Shown here piece by piece: positions 43,815-51,758 of a DNA stretch of 64,000 bases. Source of the stretch: Blautia_A aquisgranensis (lineage in GTDB: Bacteria; Bacillota; Clostridia; Lachnospirales; Lachnospiraceae). The first letter of the stretch is position 1. Each line of letters opens with the position of its first letter. Below the pieces are notes generated by a model. The model did not search any database. It was not told the DNA's origin and saw only the letters and a program-made list of their open reading frames with translations. Location of the stretch: the NCBI RefSeq assembly GCF_040096615.1, contig NZ_JBBMEJ010000006.1, forward strand, positions 103,176 through 167,175, written 5' to 3'. The position numbers and the translations under genes were made by a program.

Positions 43815-45398
43815 TCAGATGTTCAGAAGATCACTGTAAACTTTCAGTGCACCATCTGTGTCATGAGCAAGAACACGTTTGGCAAGAACTTTACCAAGCT
43901 GAACACCTTCCTGATCAAAGCTGTTCAGGTTCCATACGAATCCCTGGAACATGATCTTGTTCTCAAAGTGAGCAAGAAGTGCACCAAGAGCCTTCGGTGT
44001 AAGCTCTTCACCGACAATGATGCTGGAAGGACGTCCGCCTTCGAAATTCTTGTTCAGATTCTCATCTTTTTTACCGCAGGCAAAAGCAACGATCTGAGCT
44101 GCAACGTTAGCACAGAGTTTCTGCTGGCTTGTGCTGTTCTCGATATCAACATCAACACCGAGCTGGCTCTTCTTGAAGCCGATGAACTGAAGAGGAACGA
44201 TGTTAGTTCCCTGATGCAGAAGCTGATAGAAAGAGTGCTGTCCGTTTGTTCCTGGCTCACCGAAGATCACAGGTCCTGTTACATAATCAACCGGCTCACC
44301 GAAACGGTTTACAGATTTACCATTGGACTCCATATCACACTGCTGGAGATGTGCAGGGAAACGGCTTAATGCCTGGGAGTATGGTAAAACAGCTGTAGAA
44401 GGATATCCCTGTACATTTCTCTCGTAAATACCGATCAGGGCATCCAGCATATCCGGATTCTCAAGAAGATTCTTGTTTGTTGCAAGCTTGTCTTCCTCAG
44501 CAGCTCCCTCAAGGATCGCAGCGAATACTTCCGGTCCGAATGCAAGAGAAAGGATCGCTCCGCCTACAGCGGAAACAGAAGAGTAACGTCCGCCGATATA
44601 GTCATCCATGAAGATTGCTGTAAGGTATGCATCGCTCTTTGCAAGAGGTGATGTTTCGCTTGTTACAGCGAGCATATGCTTGGATGGGTTAAGACCTGCT
44701 TTGGTGAGGGCATCTTTAACAAAAGCCTCATTTGTCAGAGTCTCAAGTGTTGTACCGGATTTGGATACAACGATGAAAAGAGAATGGGCAAGATCTACAG
44801 ATGCAAGAACAGCTGCTGCATCATCAGGATCCACGTTGCTGATGAATTTTGCCTCCATCTTGAAGGTGTTGTTCGCTTTTGCCCAGTTCTCAAGTGCGAT
44901 ATATAATGCACGTGGTCCGAGATCACTTCCGCCGATACCGATCTGTACAACGGTTGTAAATTTTTCACCGTTTTCATTGGTGATCTCACCAGCGTGTACT
45001 TTGTTTGCAAAATCAGCTGCTTTTTTCTGCTGTGCAAGATAGAATTCTCTCTTGTCTACACCGTCAACAACAACAGGATTTCCAAGCTGTGTACGTGCAA
45101 GATGATGAAGAACCATACGTTTCTCACCTGTGTTGATCACTGCGCCGTTGTATAACTCTTCGAATTTATCGATCAGCTGTGCCTCATCAGCCAGCTCAGC
45201 AAGTGCGTCCAGAACAGTTTCATCCACTTCTTTGGCTGCGTAGTTGTAAGCCAGTCCTGCTGCCATTGGTGCGCTGTATTTCTTCACACGTTCTGCACCC
45301 TGCTCGCCGGACATTGCCTCTGCAATGTTTACATGATCCTTAAGACCGGTAAGCTTACCATAAGAAGCAAGAGTATCCAGATTTTTCCATGTTGCCAT
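43815..45398 (-). CDS. pgi: Glucose-6-phosphate isomerase
   Basis: A 527-residue PGI, interconverting glucose-6-phosphate and fructose-6-phosphate. Signatures are VVQIGIGGSDLGPRALY, VVSKSGTTLETLTNE, GGRYSSVSAVGG and GEPGTNGQHSFYQLLHQG. It is the long form rather than the 450-residue form usual in Bacilli. The ATG at 45398 is 9 bases after AGGAGG; an ATG two codons upstream is too near. Confidence 0.95.
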   Translation of the reverse strand: MATWKNLDTLASYGKLTGLKDHVNIAEAMSGEQGAERVKKYSAPMAAGLAYNYAAKEVDETVLDALAELADEAQLIDKFEELYNGAVINTGEKRMVLHHLARTQLGNPVVVDGVDKREFYLAQQKKAADFANKVHAGEITNENGEKFTTVVQIGIGGSDLGPRALYIALENWAKANNTFKMEAKFISNVDPDDAAAVLASVDLAHSLFIVVSKSGTTLETLTNEAFVKDALTKAGLNPSKHMLAVTSETSPLAKSDAYLTAIFMDDYIGGRYSSVSAVGGAILSLAFGPEVFAAILEGAAEEDKLATNKNLLENPDMLDALIGIYERNVQGYPSTAVLPYSQALSRFPAHLQQCDMESNGKSVNRFGEPVDYVTGPVIFGEPGTNGQHSFYQLLHQGTNIVPLQFIGFKKSQLGVDVDIENSTSQQKLCANVAAQIVAFACGKKDENLNKNFEGGRPSSIIVGEELTPKALGALLAHFENKIMFQGFVWNLNSFDQEGVQLGKVLAKRVLAHDTDGALKVYSDLLNI

Positions 45399-45480
45399 AA
45401 TCATATTCCTCCTTTAGTGACTGCGAAAAGATCCATAATGATAATCCTTTTAAATATCTTTTCACAATTGTCTAAGCCTA

Positions 45481-45509
45481 ATTATACTGAAAAAAGCATT
45501 GGATTTCAA
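45481..45509 (-). promoter_or_regulatory. Promoter of pgi
   Basis: On the minus strand TTGAAA (45504-45509) and TATAAT (45481-45486), 17-base spacer. Confidence 0.82.
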
Positions 45510-45567
45510 TGGAATGAACGATTTAGTTTAGAAAAATCTTGAAATAAAAAGAGTTTTTTGCATCAGC

Positions 45568-45596
45568 AGGACAGAAATCAGGAAATGTGTTATGAT
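45568..45596 (+). promoter_or_regulatory. Extended -10 promoter of the NhaC gene
   Basis: TATGAT (45591-45596) with upstream TGT (extended -10) and a partial AGGACA -35 (45568-45573). Confidence 0.55.
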
Positions 45597-45658
45597 AATA
45601 AGCAGCTTCTGGTACTGACTGAAAGACCAAAATAATTATAAGTAAAGGGAATTGTTTT

Positions 45659-46975
45659 ATGAATGAAATCAAGAAAAAAGGAAATGTAATCGCGTTGCTG
45701 CCTATAGGCGTATTCCTGGTTCTGTATCTGGGACTTGGAATTCTGTTTGAGTATATAATGAAGATCCCCATGGGATTTTATAACGTGCCTATTGTTGTGG
45801 CATTTCTGTCAGCAATTCTGGTGGCCTGTGTTCAGAACAGAGAGGTCAGTTTTGACAGAAAGCTGGATATCATGGCGAAAGGTGTGGGAGATAAAAATAT
45901 CATTACCATGCTTCTGATCTTTCTTACAGCCGGATCTTTTGTTGGGGTTGTAGGGCGCAGCAGTGCGGAGAGTGTGGCGTATTGCATGCTGTCCCTGATT
46001 TCGGCACGTTTTTCAGTTGCAGTATTATTTGTGGTTGCCTGTTTTGTATCCGTGGCCATGGGTACTTCTGTCGGAACAATCACTTTGCTGACACCGATTG
46101 CAGTAGCTGTGTCCAGAGCATCTGGCTTTGACATGGCATTCTGTGTTGCTTCGGTGATGGGTGGTGCGATGTTCGGAGATAACCTTTCTTTTATTTCCGA
46201 TACCACGATTGCGGCCTGCAATGGACAGGGATGTCAGATGAAGGATAAATTCCGGGAAAATTTTTGGATCGCTTTTCCGGCGGCAGTTGTCACATTACTT
46301 CTGATTCTTATTCTGTCATTCCAGACGGAAATTCAGGGAAGAGTTGTACAGCCGTATCATCTTACACAGATTTTTCCATATGTTCTTGTACTGATTGGTG
46401 GAATTATCGGAATCAATGTATTTATCGTACTCCTGATAGGAATTGTTTCGGGTGCGTTGATCATGCTTCTTGGCGGACATATCACACCGGTAGAGCTTCT
46501 GACCAATATCGGTTCCGGTGTTTCCGGAATGTTCGAGACATGTATGGTGGCGATTCTTGTAGCTGCCATGTGTGCCCTGATCAGGGAGCACGGCGGTTTC
46601 GAGGCACTTTTATCCGGGATCCGGAGACTTTTTAAGGGGAAAAAAGGCGGCCTTCTTGGAATGGGGATGCTTGTCGGAGCTATGGATATTGCAACAGCGA
46701 ATAATACAGTAGCTATTGTTATGGCGAATCCGATTGCAAAGGAGATGGCGATTGAATATAAAATCACTCCAAGAAAAACGGCATCTATACTGGATACATT
46801 TTCCTGTATTTTCCAGGGAGTGATCCCATATGGAGCACAGATGCTGGTTGCTATTTCTGCGGCAAATGAGCTGGGGTGTGAGCTTTCTGCTTTTCAGATC
46901 ATGCCGAAGCTTTTTTATCCGCTGTTTCTGCTTTTAAGCTCACTGATCGCAATTTTCGGGGTAAAAAAAATATGA
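45659..46975 (+). CDS. NhaC family Na+/H+ antiporter
   Basis: A 438-residue membrane antiporter with about eleven helices. Family blocks include SVAMGTSVGTITLLTPIAVAVS, GGAMFGDNLSFISDTTIAA and the C-terminal DTFSCIFQGVIPYGAQ. It probably exchanges sodium for protons or works on an organic substrate/proton pair, as some NhaC members do. Its stop overlaps the start of the nuclease/ATPase gene (ATGA). Confidence 0.88.
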   Translation: MNEIKKKGNVIALLPIGVFLVLYLGLGILFEYIMKIPMGFYNVPIVVAFLSAILVACVQNREVSFDRKLDIMAKGVGDKNIITMLLIFLTAGSFVGVVGRSSAESVAYCMLSLISARFSVAVLFVVACFVSVAMGTSVGTITLLTPIAVAVSRASGFDMAFCVASVMGGAMFGDNLSFISDTTIAACNGQGCQMKDKFRENFWIAFPAAVVTLLLILILSFQTEIQGRVVQPYHLTQIFPYVLVLIGGIIGINVFIVLLIGIVSGALIMLLGGHITPVELLTNIGSGVSGMFETCMVAILVAAMCALIREHGGFEALLSGIRRLFKGKKGGLLGMGMLVGAMDIATANNTVAIVMANPIAKEMAIEYKITPRKTASILDTFSCIFQGVIPYGAQMLVAISAANELGCELSAFQIMPKLFYPLFLLLSSLIAIFGVKKI

Positions 46976-48426
46976 AATCAATATCTGTCTATGCACTTAC
47001 AAGAAATCAGTCTGCAGAATGTATTCAGAAACTGGAACGTCAGCTTTCAGGCAGAGAGTTTTTTCTCAAAATAAAAGAATGGGAGCTGGGAAGCATGAAA
47101 GCTCTGGTGAAGCAACTGGAGTTACATATGCAGGAGTTTTATAAACTCCGTTTTTTCTATTCGTTTCAGATTCCGAAGCTTGGAAAAGAGTTTGATCTTC
47201 TCCAGATCAAGGAGGATCAGATTGTAAACATTGAACTGAAAAGTGGAAGGGTATCAGATGACGACATCCGCAGGCAGCTGATCCAGAACAGGTATTATCT
47301 GTCTGCTCTGGGGAAACCGATCTTCTCATATACATATATCAGCAGTGAAGACCGGCTGGTGAGACTGACCAACCATGATCATATTGTGGAAGGTGACTGG
47401 AAACAGCTTTGCAGTGCACTTGAAAAAGAAGGACAGGATTATAAGGGAGATATTGAGGAACTTTTTCAGGCAGAGCTGTATCTGATCTCTCCACTGACAG
47501 AACCGGAGCGTTTTCTGCGAAAAGAGTATTTCCTTACTTCTCAGCAGAGAGATATTGAACGTCAGATCCTGAAGCGGATTCGTGGAAAAAGGGAAGGATA
47601 TTTTCATTTCAGCGGACTTCCGGGAACCGGAAAAACCTTGCTGCTTTATGATATTGGGATGAAGCTTTCCGGGCGGCAGCAGATCTGTATCATTCACTGT
47701 GGAGAAGCAGGGCAGGAATGGAAGCTTCTTCATGAGCGTCTGCGGCGAATTGATTTTCTGTCTGACAGTGAGCTGGAAGAAGAAACGGATCTGAGCGGTT
47801 ACAGCAGTATTCTGGTAGATGAGGCACATCTTTTGTCAGAAGAAAAGCTGCTGATTCTGTTAAAGAAAAGTCAAAACAGACCGGTGATTTTTTCAAGCGA
47901 TTCAGAAGACATGATCTCACCGGAAGAAATGGATCACAGTACAATAGAAATGATCAGAAATTTACCGGAAATCCAGAGCTTTCATCTTACCAACCGCATT
48001 CGTACAAATGCGGAACTTTCATCGTTTATTCAGAATATGATGCATCTTCCCGAAAAAAGGAGCTCAAGATGGTATCCTGATATTACAGTGCTGTATGCGA
48101 ATGACGAAAAAGAAGAAGAAAATCTTCTGCAAGATCTTGAATGGCGGGGATTTCAGATTCGTACTGTGGAGAATAGAGAACAGATCAGTATGCTGGCAGT
48201 GCGGGATTCTGAAAAACTGGCAATCGTGTTGGATGAACAGTATTACTACGATGAAAAGGGCTACCTGAGAGCAGAGCATTTTCACGGCCATTCTGATGTG
48301 AGAAAGCTTTTTCATTTGCTGAACCAGGCAAGAGAAAGTCTGGCGCTGGTGGTAAAGAACAATATGGCAGTTTATGAAATATTGCTGGAAATCTTGCAAA
48401 TGCGTGGGAAAGAGAGTAAGAATTGA
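46972..48426 (+). CDS. PD-(D/E)XK nuclease-like domain fused to a DUF2075-type P-loop ATPase
   Basis: A 484-residue fusion. Residues about 55-115 look like a restriction-type nuclease core: D75 in KEFDLL, E88 and K90 in IELKSG, then QLIQNRYYL. From about 185 comes a P-loop NTPase with Walker A GLPGTGKT (215-222) and Walker B LVDEAHLL (D283-E284), then HLTNRIRTN and a helicase-like C-terminus with RESLALVV. It resembles DUF2075/SF1-like proteins linked to DNA processing or defence. It is translationally coupled to NhaC and 31 bases from a Nudix gene. Function unknown. Confidence 0.7.
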   Translation: MKSISVYALTRNQSAECIQKLERQLSGREFFLKIKEWELGSMKALVKQLELHMQEFYKLRFFYSFQIPKLGKEFDLLQIKEDQIVNIELKSGRVSDDDIRRQLIQNRYYLSALGKPIFSYTYISSEDRLVRLTNHDHIVEGDWKQLCSALEKEGQDYKGDIEELFQAELYLISPLTEPERFLRKEYFLTSQQRDIERQILKRIRGKREGYFHFSGLPGTGKTLLLYDIGMKLSGRQQICIIHCGEAGQEWKLLHERLRRIDFLSDSELEEETDLSGYSSILVDEAHLLSEEKLLILLKKSQNRPVIFSSDSEDMISPEEMDHSTIEMIRNLPEIQSFHLTNRIRTNAELSSFIQNMMHLPEKRSSRWYPDITVLYANDEKEEENLLQDLEWRGFQIRTVENREQISMLAVRDSEKLAIVLDEQYYYDEKGYLRAEHFHGHSDVRKLFHLLNQARESLALVVKNNMAVYEILLEILQMRGKESKN

Positions 48427-48456
48427 AAAGTTTTTTTGAAACGAAAAGGAGAGCAC

Positions 48457-48918
48457 ATGACGACGACAACTTTATGCTACATAGAAAATAACGGAAAATA
48501 TCTGATGCTTCACAGAGTAAAAAAGCGTAATGACATCAATGAAGGCAAATGGATCGGAGTTGGCGGACATGTGGAAAGCCAGGAAACTCCGGAAGAATGT
48601 CTGGTACGTGAGGTAAAGGAAGAGACAGGTTTTACACTTACGTCTTACAGACTTCGTGGTCTGGTAACGTTTGTCAACAGTGAATGTGAATCGGAACTTA
48701 TGTGTGTATTTACAGCGGATGGATATACGGGTGAACTGATCGAATGTGACGAGGGAGAGCTTTGCTGGGTTGATAAAACAATGGTACCGAAGCTTCCGGC
48801 GTGGGAGGGAGATAAAGTATTTCTTGATCTGCTCCTTTCTGGAGAAGAACGATTTTTTTCTGTAAAGCTGCAGTATGAAGGCGAAAAGCTTATCGAAAAG
48901 AAAATTAATTTGTACTAA
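48457..48918 (+). CDS. Nudix hydrolase (MutT-like)
   Basis: A 153-residue protein. The full Nudix box GX5EX7REUXEEXGU is present as GHVESQETPEECLVREV then KEETGF (about 40-62). The start at 48457 follows AAAAGGAGAGCAC. Typical of 8-oxo-dGTP-type or other nucleotide pyrophosphatases. Probably co-transcribed with the nuclease/ATPase gene. Confidence 0.9.
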   Translation: MTTTTLCYIENNGKYLMLHRVKKRNDINEGKWIGVGGHVESQETPEECLVREVKEETGFTLTSYRLRGLVTFVNSECESELMCVFTADGYTGELIECDEGELCWVDKTMVPKLPAWEGDKVFLDLLLSGEERFFSVKLQYEGEKLIEKKINLY

Positions 48919-48951
48919 TATAAAAATATGAAATTTATATCAGTGAAAAGC

Positions 48952-48996
48952 AAAGGGGCTGATGCACGAATTACTCAGTGCAACAAGCTCCTTTTC
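48952..48996. terminator. Bidirectional terminator after the Nudix gene
   Basis: A 16-bp imperfect stem (AAAGGGGCTGATGCAC, 48952-48967, with 48978-48994) with A and T tracts on both sides. Confidence 0.8.
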
Positions 48997-49020
48997 TCAT
49001 CTAAAAGTCTGGTTAAAAAG

Positions 49021-49251
49021 TTAATTGATTTTTTTTACGGAAGCCCGGATGCTTAATTGAGTTCCGATTCTTGTTTTCAGGGAACGCTCCTCGCTGTTTC
49101 TTTCCCGCTTTTCAATAATAGGAATAAGAGTGTTAACTGCTGTTGAGCCAAATGAACCTTTAGGAACATTAAGTTTCATATCTTCTTCGAGCATTTCTGT
49201 GGCAAAAAGGATTTTTGCCCTGCGTTTTTTAATGAAAAAATTATTCAGTAT
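49021..49251 (-). pseudogene. C-terminal remnant of a LacI-type regulator
   Basis: The minus strand is open for 76 codons, from an upstream in-frame stop (49252-49254) to a TAA at 49021-49023, without a plausible start codon. The peptide contains EEDMKLNVPKGSFGSTAV, TLIPIIEKRE and QLSIRASVKK, like the dimer-interface tail of LacI-family sensors (..AV..LI..IE.....L.IR.SV). The HTH and most of the sensor are gone. It lies between the Nudix terminator and the Rex-type promoter. Family assignment is moderate. Confidence 0.5.
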
Positions 49252-49265
49252 TTATACAAAACCTC

Positions 49266-49294
49266 TTGTTAAATTATTAGCAATGTGTTATCGT
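49266..49294 (+). promoter_or_regulatory. Rex-type operator overlapping the ldh/mdh promoter
   Basis: TTGTTAAATTATTAGCAA (49266-49283) matches the clostridial Rex consensus TTGTTAANNNNTTAACAA at 13 of 14 fixed positions. It covers the -35 (TTGTTA) and spacer of a promoter with extended -10 TGT-TATCGT (to 49294; spacing 17). Confidence 0.75.
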
Positions 49295-49334
49295 TTAGAA
49301 ATAAATTTTGTTATAAGCAAAGGAGGATTACACT

Positions 49335-50285
49335 ATGAGCAGTAAAATTACTATCATTGGAGCTGGCAGCGTTGGTGCCACGATCGCCTATACCTTATCA
49401 AGTCAGGATATTGCATCAGAAATCGTTCTGATCGATATCAACAAAGAGAAGGCAGAAGGAGAAGTTCTTGATATCATTCAGGGAACCTGCTTCAGAGATC
49501 CTATTTCTATCATTGCCGGAGATTATACGGATGCCAGAAATTCGGATATTGTTATCATTACTTCTGGTATTGCACGTAAGCCGGGGCAGACAAGACTGGA
49601 ACTTACACAGACAAATGTAAATATTCTGAAAGCCATTACACCGGAAATTGTAAAAGCGGCACCAAATGCTCTTTATCTGATCGTAAGCAACCCGGTCGAC
49701 ATTATGACTTATGTGTTTACCAAGATTTCCGGACTTCCTGAAAATCAGATTCTTGGTTCTGGTACAATCCTTGATTCTGCGCGTCTGCGCTGCGGATTAT
49801 CCAAGCATTTTCATATCGCACAAAGTAATATTCATGCGTATGTATTTGGCGAGCATGGGGACACTTCCTTTATTCCGTGGTCAGGAGCCTATATTTCCGG
49901 TGTAAGTGTAGATGAGTACTATAATCTGGAGAAGAAACTTGGAAAAGATATCGAACCGATCGACAAAGAAGCAATGGTTCAGTATGTACAGAAATCAGGT
50001 GGCGAAATCATTGCAAAGAAGGGAGCAACTTTTTATGCGGTATCTTCCTCTGTATGCAAACTTTGCAGTCTGCTGGTATCTTCTTCAGAGTCTATTTCTA
50101 CAGTATCTACTATGATGCATGGGGAATATGGAATTGAAGATGTATGTTTAAGTACGCTGACTTTGGTAGGGCCAAACGGTGTGCAGGGTAAAGTTCCGAT
50201 GCGGATGACAAAAGCGGAGATTGAACAGCTGAAAAAAAGTGCAGCTGCACTGAAAGAAATTATTGCTCAGATTGATCTTGATTGA
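49335..50285 (+). CDS. L-2-hydroxyacid dehydrogenase: LDH-like with malate-type residue
   Basis: A 316-residue NAD-dependent LDH/MDH superfamily enzyme. Motifs: GAGSVGATIAY (NAD), GSGTILDSARLR (D147 and R150), GEHGDTS (catalytic H174). The substrate-specificity position, Gln102 in Bacillus LDH, is Arg81 here (IARKPGQTR), the residue that selects oxaloacetate in malate dehydrogenases; GATFY keeps the LDH-type Thr. It stands before a fumarate reductase cluster with fumarase, so malate dehydrogenase activity is plausible. By overall sequence it would be called L-lactate dehydrogenase. AAAGGAGGATTACACT precedes the start. Confidence 0.8.
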   Translation: MSSKITIIGAGSVGATIAYTLSSQDIASEIVLIDINKEKAEGEVLDIIQGTCFRDPISIIAGDYTDARNSDIVIITSGIARKPGQTRLELTQTNVNILKAITPEIVKAAPNALYLIVSNPVDIMTYVFTKISGLPENQILGSGTILDSARLRCGLSKHFHIAQSNIHAYVFGEHGDTSFIPWSGAYISGVSVDEYYNLEKKLGKDIEPIDKEAMVQYVQKSGGEIIAKKGATFYAVSSSVCKLCSLLVSSSESISTVSTMMHGEYGIEDVCLSTLTLVGPNGVQGKVPMRMTKAEIEQLKKSAAALKEIIAQIDLD

Positions 50286-50356
50286 TTATAAACGGATGAA
50301 TCATATCGAGAGAAAATGTATCGATTTGTTTTAATGAAAAAAAATATCAAAAATAC

Positions 50357-50385
50357 TTGTTAAAATGTTGTCAATGTGATATGCT
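50357..50385 (+). promoter_or_regulatory. Rex-type operator overlapping the hdr-flx-frd promoter
   Basis: TTGTTAAAATGTTGTCAA (50357-50374) matches TTGTTAANNNNTTAACAA at 12 of 14 fixed positions. It spans the -35 (TTGTTA) and spacer of an extended -10 promoter (TGA-TATGCT, to 50385; spacing 17). The layout equals that of the promoter at 49266. Confidence 0.7.
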
Positions 50386-50408
50386 TAGACGCAGGAAATC
50401 GAGCTGAT

Positions 50409-50435
50409 ACACTCCTTAAGGCGGAGGAAGGGTGT
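50409..50435 (+). other. Leader hairpin upstream of hdrB
   Basis: ACAC-T-CCTT (50409-50417) pairs with AAGGGTGT (50428-50435), with one bulge and a 10-base loop, followed about 6 bases later by T-rich DNA. It sits about 25 bases after the -10 and 137 bases before hdrB. It may be an attenuator or mRNA stabiliser; no known riboswitch was recognised. The rest of the 285-base gap is AT-rich. Confidence 0.45.
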
Positions 50436-50571
50436 GCGAACTCTTTTATTTTTTGTATTCTAAAAAAGATATAAAAAGTAATTGTATTAGTCTTGATTTA
50501 TATTTTTTGTTATTTTTCGTTAAAAAATAAACAATTTTTATCTAAACAGCTAAGAAAGGATAATGTTAAGT

Positions 50572-51366
50572 ATGAAATACAGTTATTATCCGGGTTGTAC
50601 CCTGAAGAACAAGGCGAAAGATCTGGATGAATATGCCAGAGCCAGCGCCAGAGCACTTGGGTTTGAACTGGAAGAGATTGAAAACTGGCAGTGCTGTGGA
50701 GGTGTTTATCCTCTGGGAACAGATGAAATTGCTACAAAACTTTCTTCCGTACGTGCTCTTAATCAGGCCAAAGAAAAAGGCCAGGATCTGGTGACAATCT
50801 GTTCTGCCTGTCATCACGTGATCAAACGTGTCAATGATGATATGAAAAATGTGGAAGATATCCGCACCAGAGCAAACAATTATATGCAGCTTGAAGAGCC
50901 TTACACAGGGGAGACCACCGTACTCCATTATCTGGAAGTACTTCGTGATAAGGTTGGTTTTGACAAGCTGAAAGAGAAAGTGGTAAATCCGCTTACAGGA
51001 AAGAAAGTCGGAGCTTACTATGGATGTCTGTTGTTACGTCCGGGCAAGATCATGGCATTTGATGATCCTGAGAATCCTACGATCATGGAAGATTTCATCC
51101 GTGCACTTGGTGCAGAACCGGTGAGCTATCCATACAGGAACGAATGCTGTGGTGGTTACATTTCTCTTAAGGAAAAAGAAATGTCCCAGAATATGTGTCA
51201 GAAAATCGAAGACAGTGCGAAAGGTTTTGGAGCTGATATGCTGATCACAGCCTGTCCATTGTGTAAATATAATTTAAATAAAAATGCTTCCAGCGATCTG
51301 CCTGTATATTATTTCACAGAGCTGCTTGCAGAAGCCCTCGGAGTAAAAGAGGAGGTGGCAAAATGA
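50572..51366 (+). CDS. hdrB: Heterodisulfide reductase subunit B homologue
   Basis: A 264-residue HdrB-like protein starting MKYSYYPGCTLKNKAKD. Two CCG motifs (CX31-39CCX34CXXC): C9, C41-C42, C77, C80 and C152, C192-C193, C228, C231. In HdrB these hold two noncubane 4Fe-4S clusters that reduce a disulfide. The natural substrate in a non-methanogen is unknown and may be a protein partner. An ATG three codons upstream is too near AAGGA. Its end overlaps hdrC (ATGA). Confidence 0.9.
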   Translation: MKYSYYPGCTLKNKAKDLDEYARASARALGFELEEIENWQCCGGVYPLGTDEIATKLSSVRALNQAKEKGQDLVTICSACHHVIKRVNDDMKNVEDIRTRANNYMQLEEPYTGETTVLHYLEVLRDKVGFDKLKEKVVNPLTGKKVGAYYGCLLLRPGKIMAFDDPENPTIMEDFIRALGAEPVSYPYRNECCGGYISLKEKEMSQNMCQKIEDSAKGFGADMLITACPLCKYNLNKNASSDLPVYYFTELLAEALGVKEEVAK

Positions 51367-51752
51367 GAGATAATCATTCAGCAGCAGAAAAGATTAAAGA
51401 AATCTCAGGAACCAATCCGCTGAAATGTATGAAATGTGGAAAATGTTCTGCTACCTGTCCTTCCTTCAATGAAATGGATATCAAACCACATCAGTTTGTA
51501 TCCTATGTTGTAAACGAAGATATCGAAGCACTTGTCAATTCAAAATCTCTCTGGAAATGCCTTTCCTGCTTTGCCTGCGTAGAGCGTTGCCCAAGAGATG
51601 TAAAACCTGGAAAGATCATTGATGCTGCAAGACAGCTGGTTGTTCGTCAGAAGGGCGGAGACTACCTGACAGCAGATGAGATTCCACAGCTTCTTGATCC
51701 GGAAGTGCCACAGCAGCTTCTGGTAAGTGCATTCAGAAGATACAGGAGGTAA
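51363..51752 (+). CDS. hdrC: Heterodisulfide reductase subunit C homologue
   Basis: A 129-residue protein with two 4Fe-4S motifs, CMKCGKCSATCP and CLSCFACVERCP, and the HdrC-type PGKIIDAARQLVV. It carries electrons from HdrA to HdrB. Overlaps hdrB by ATGA and ends 6 bases before the GTG start of hdrA. Confidence 0.92.
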   Translation: MRDNHSAAEKIKEISGTNPLKCMKCGKCSATCPSFNEMDIKPHQFVSYVVNEDIEALVNSKSLWKCLSCFACVERCPRDVKPGKIIDAARQLVVRQKGGDYLTADEIPQLLDPEVPQQLLVSAFRRYRR

Positions 51753-51758
51753 GCCAGC

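Noticed and set aside
49130..49345. 71-codon plus-strand reading frame before ldh/mdh
   Set aside because: It covers the Rex promoter and the antisense of the LacI-type remnant, and has no binding site.
50432..50530. GTG-started 32-codon leader peptide in the hdr leader
   Set aside because: The G-rich binding site is too near the GTG and part of the hairpin; the peptide shows no diagnostic run of one amino acid.
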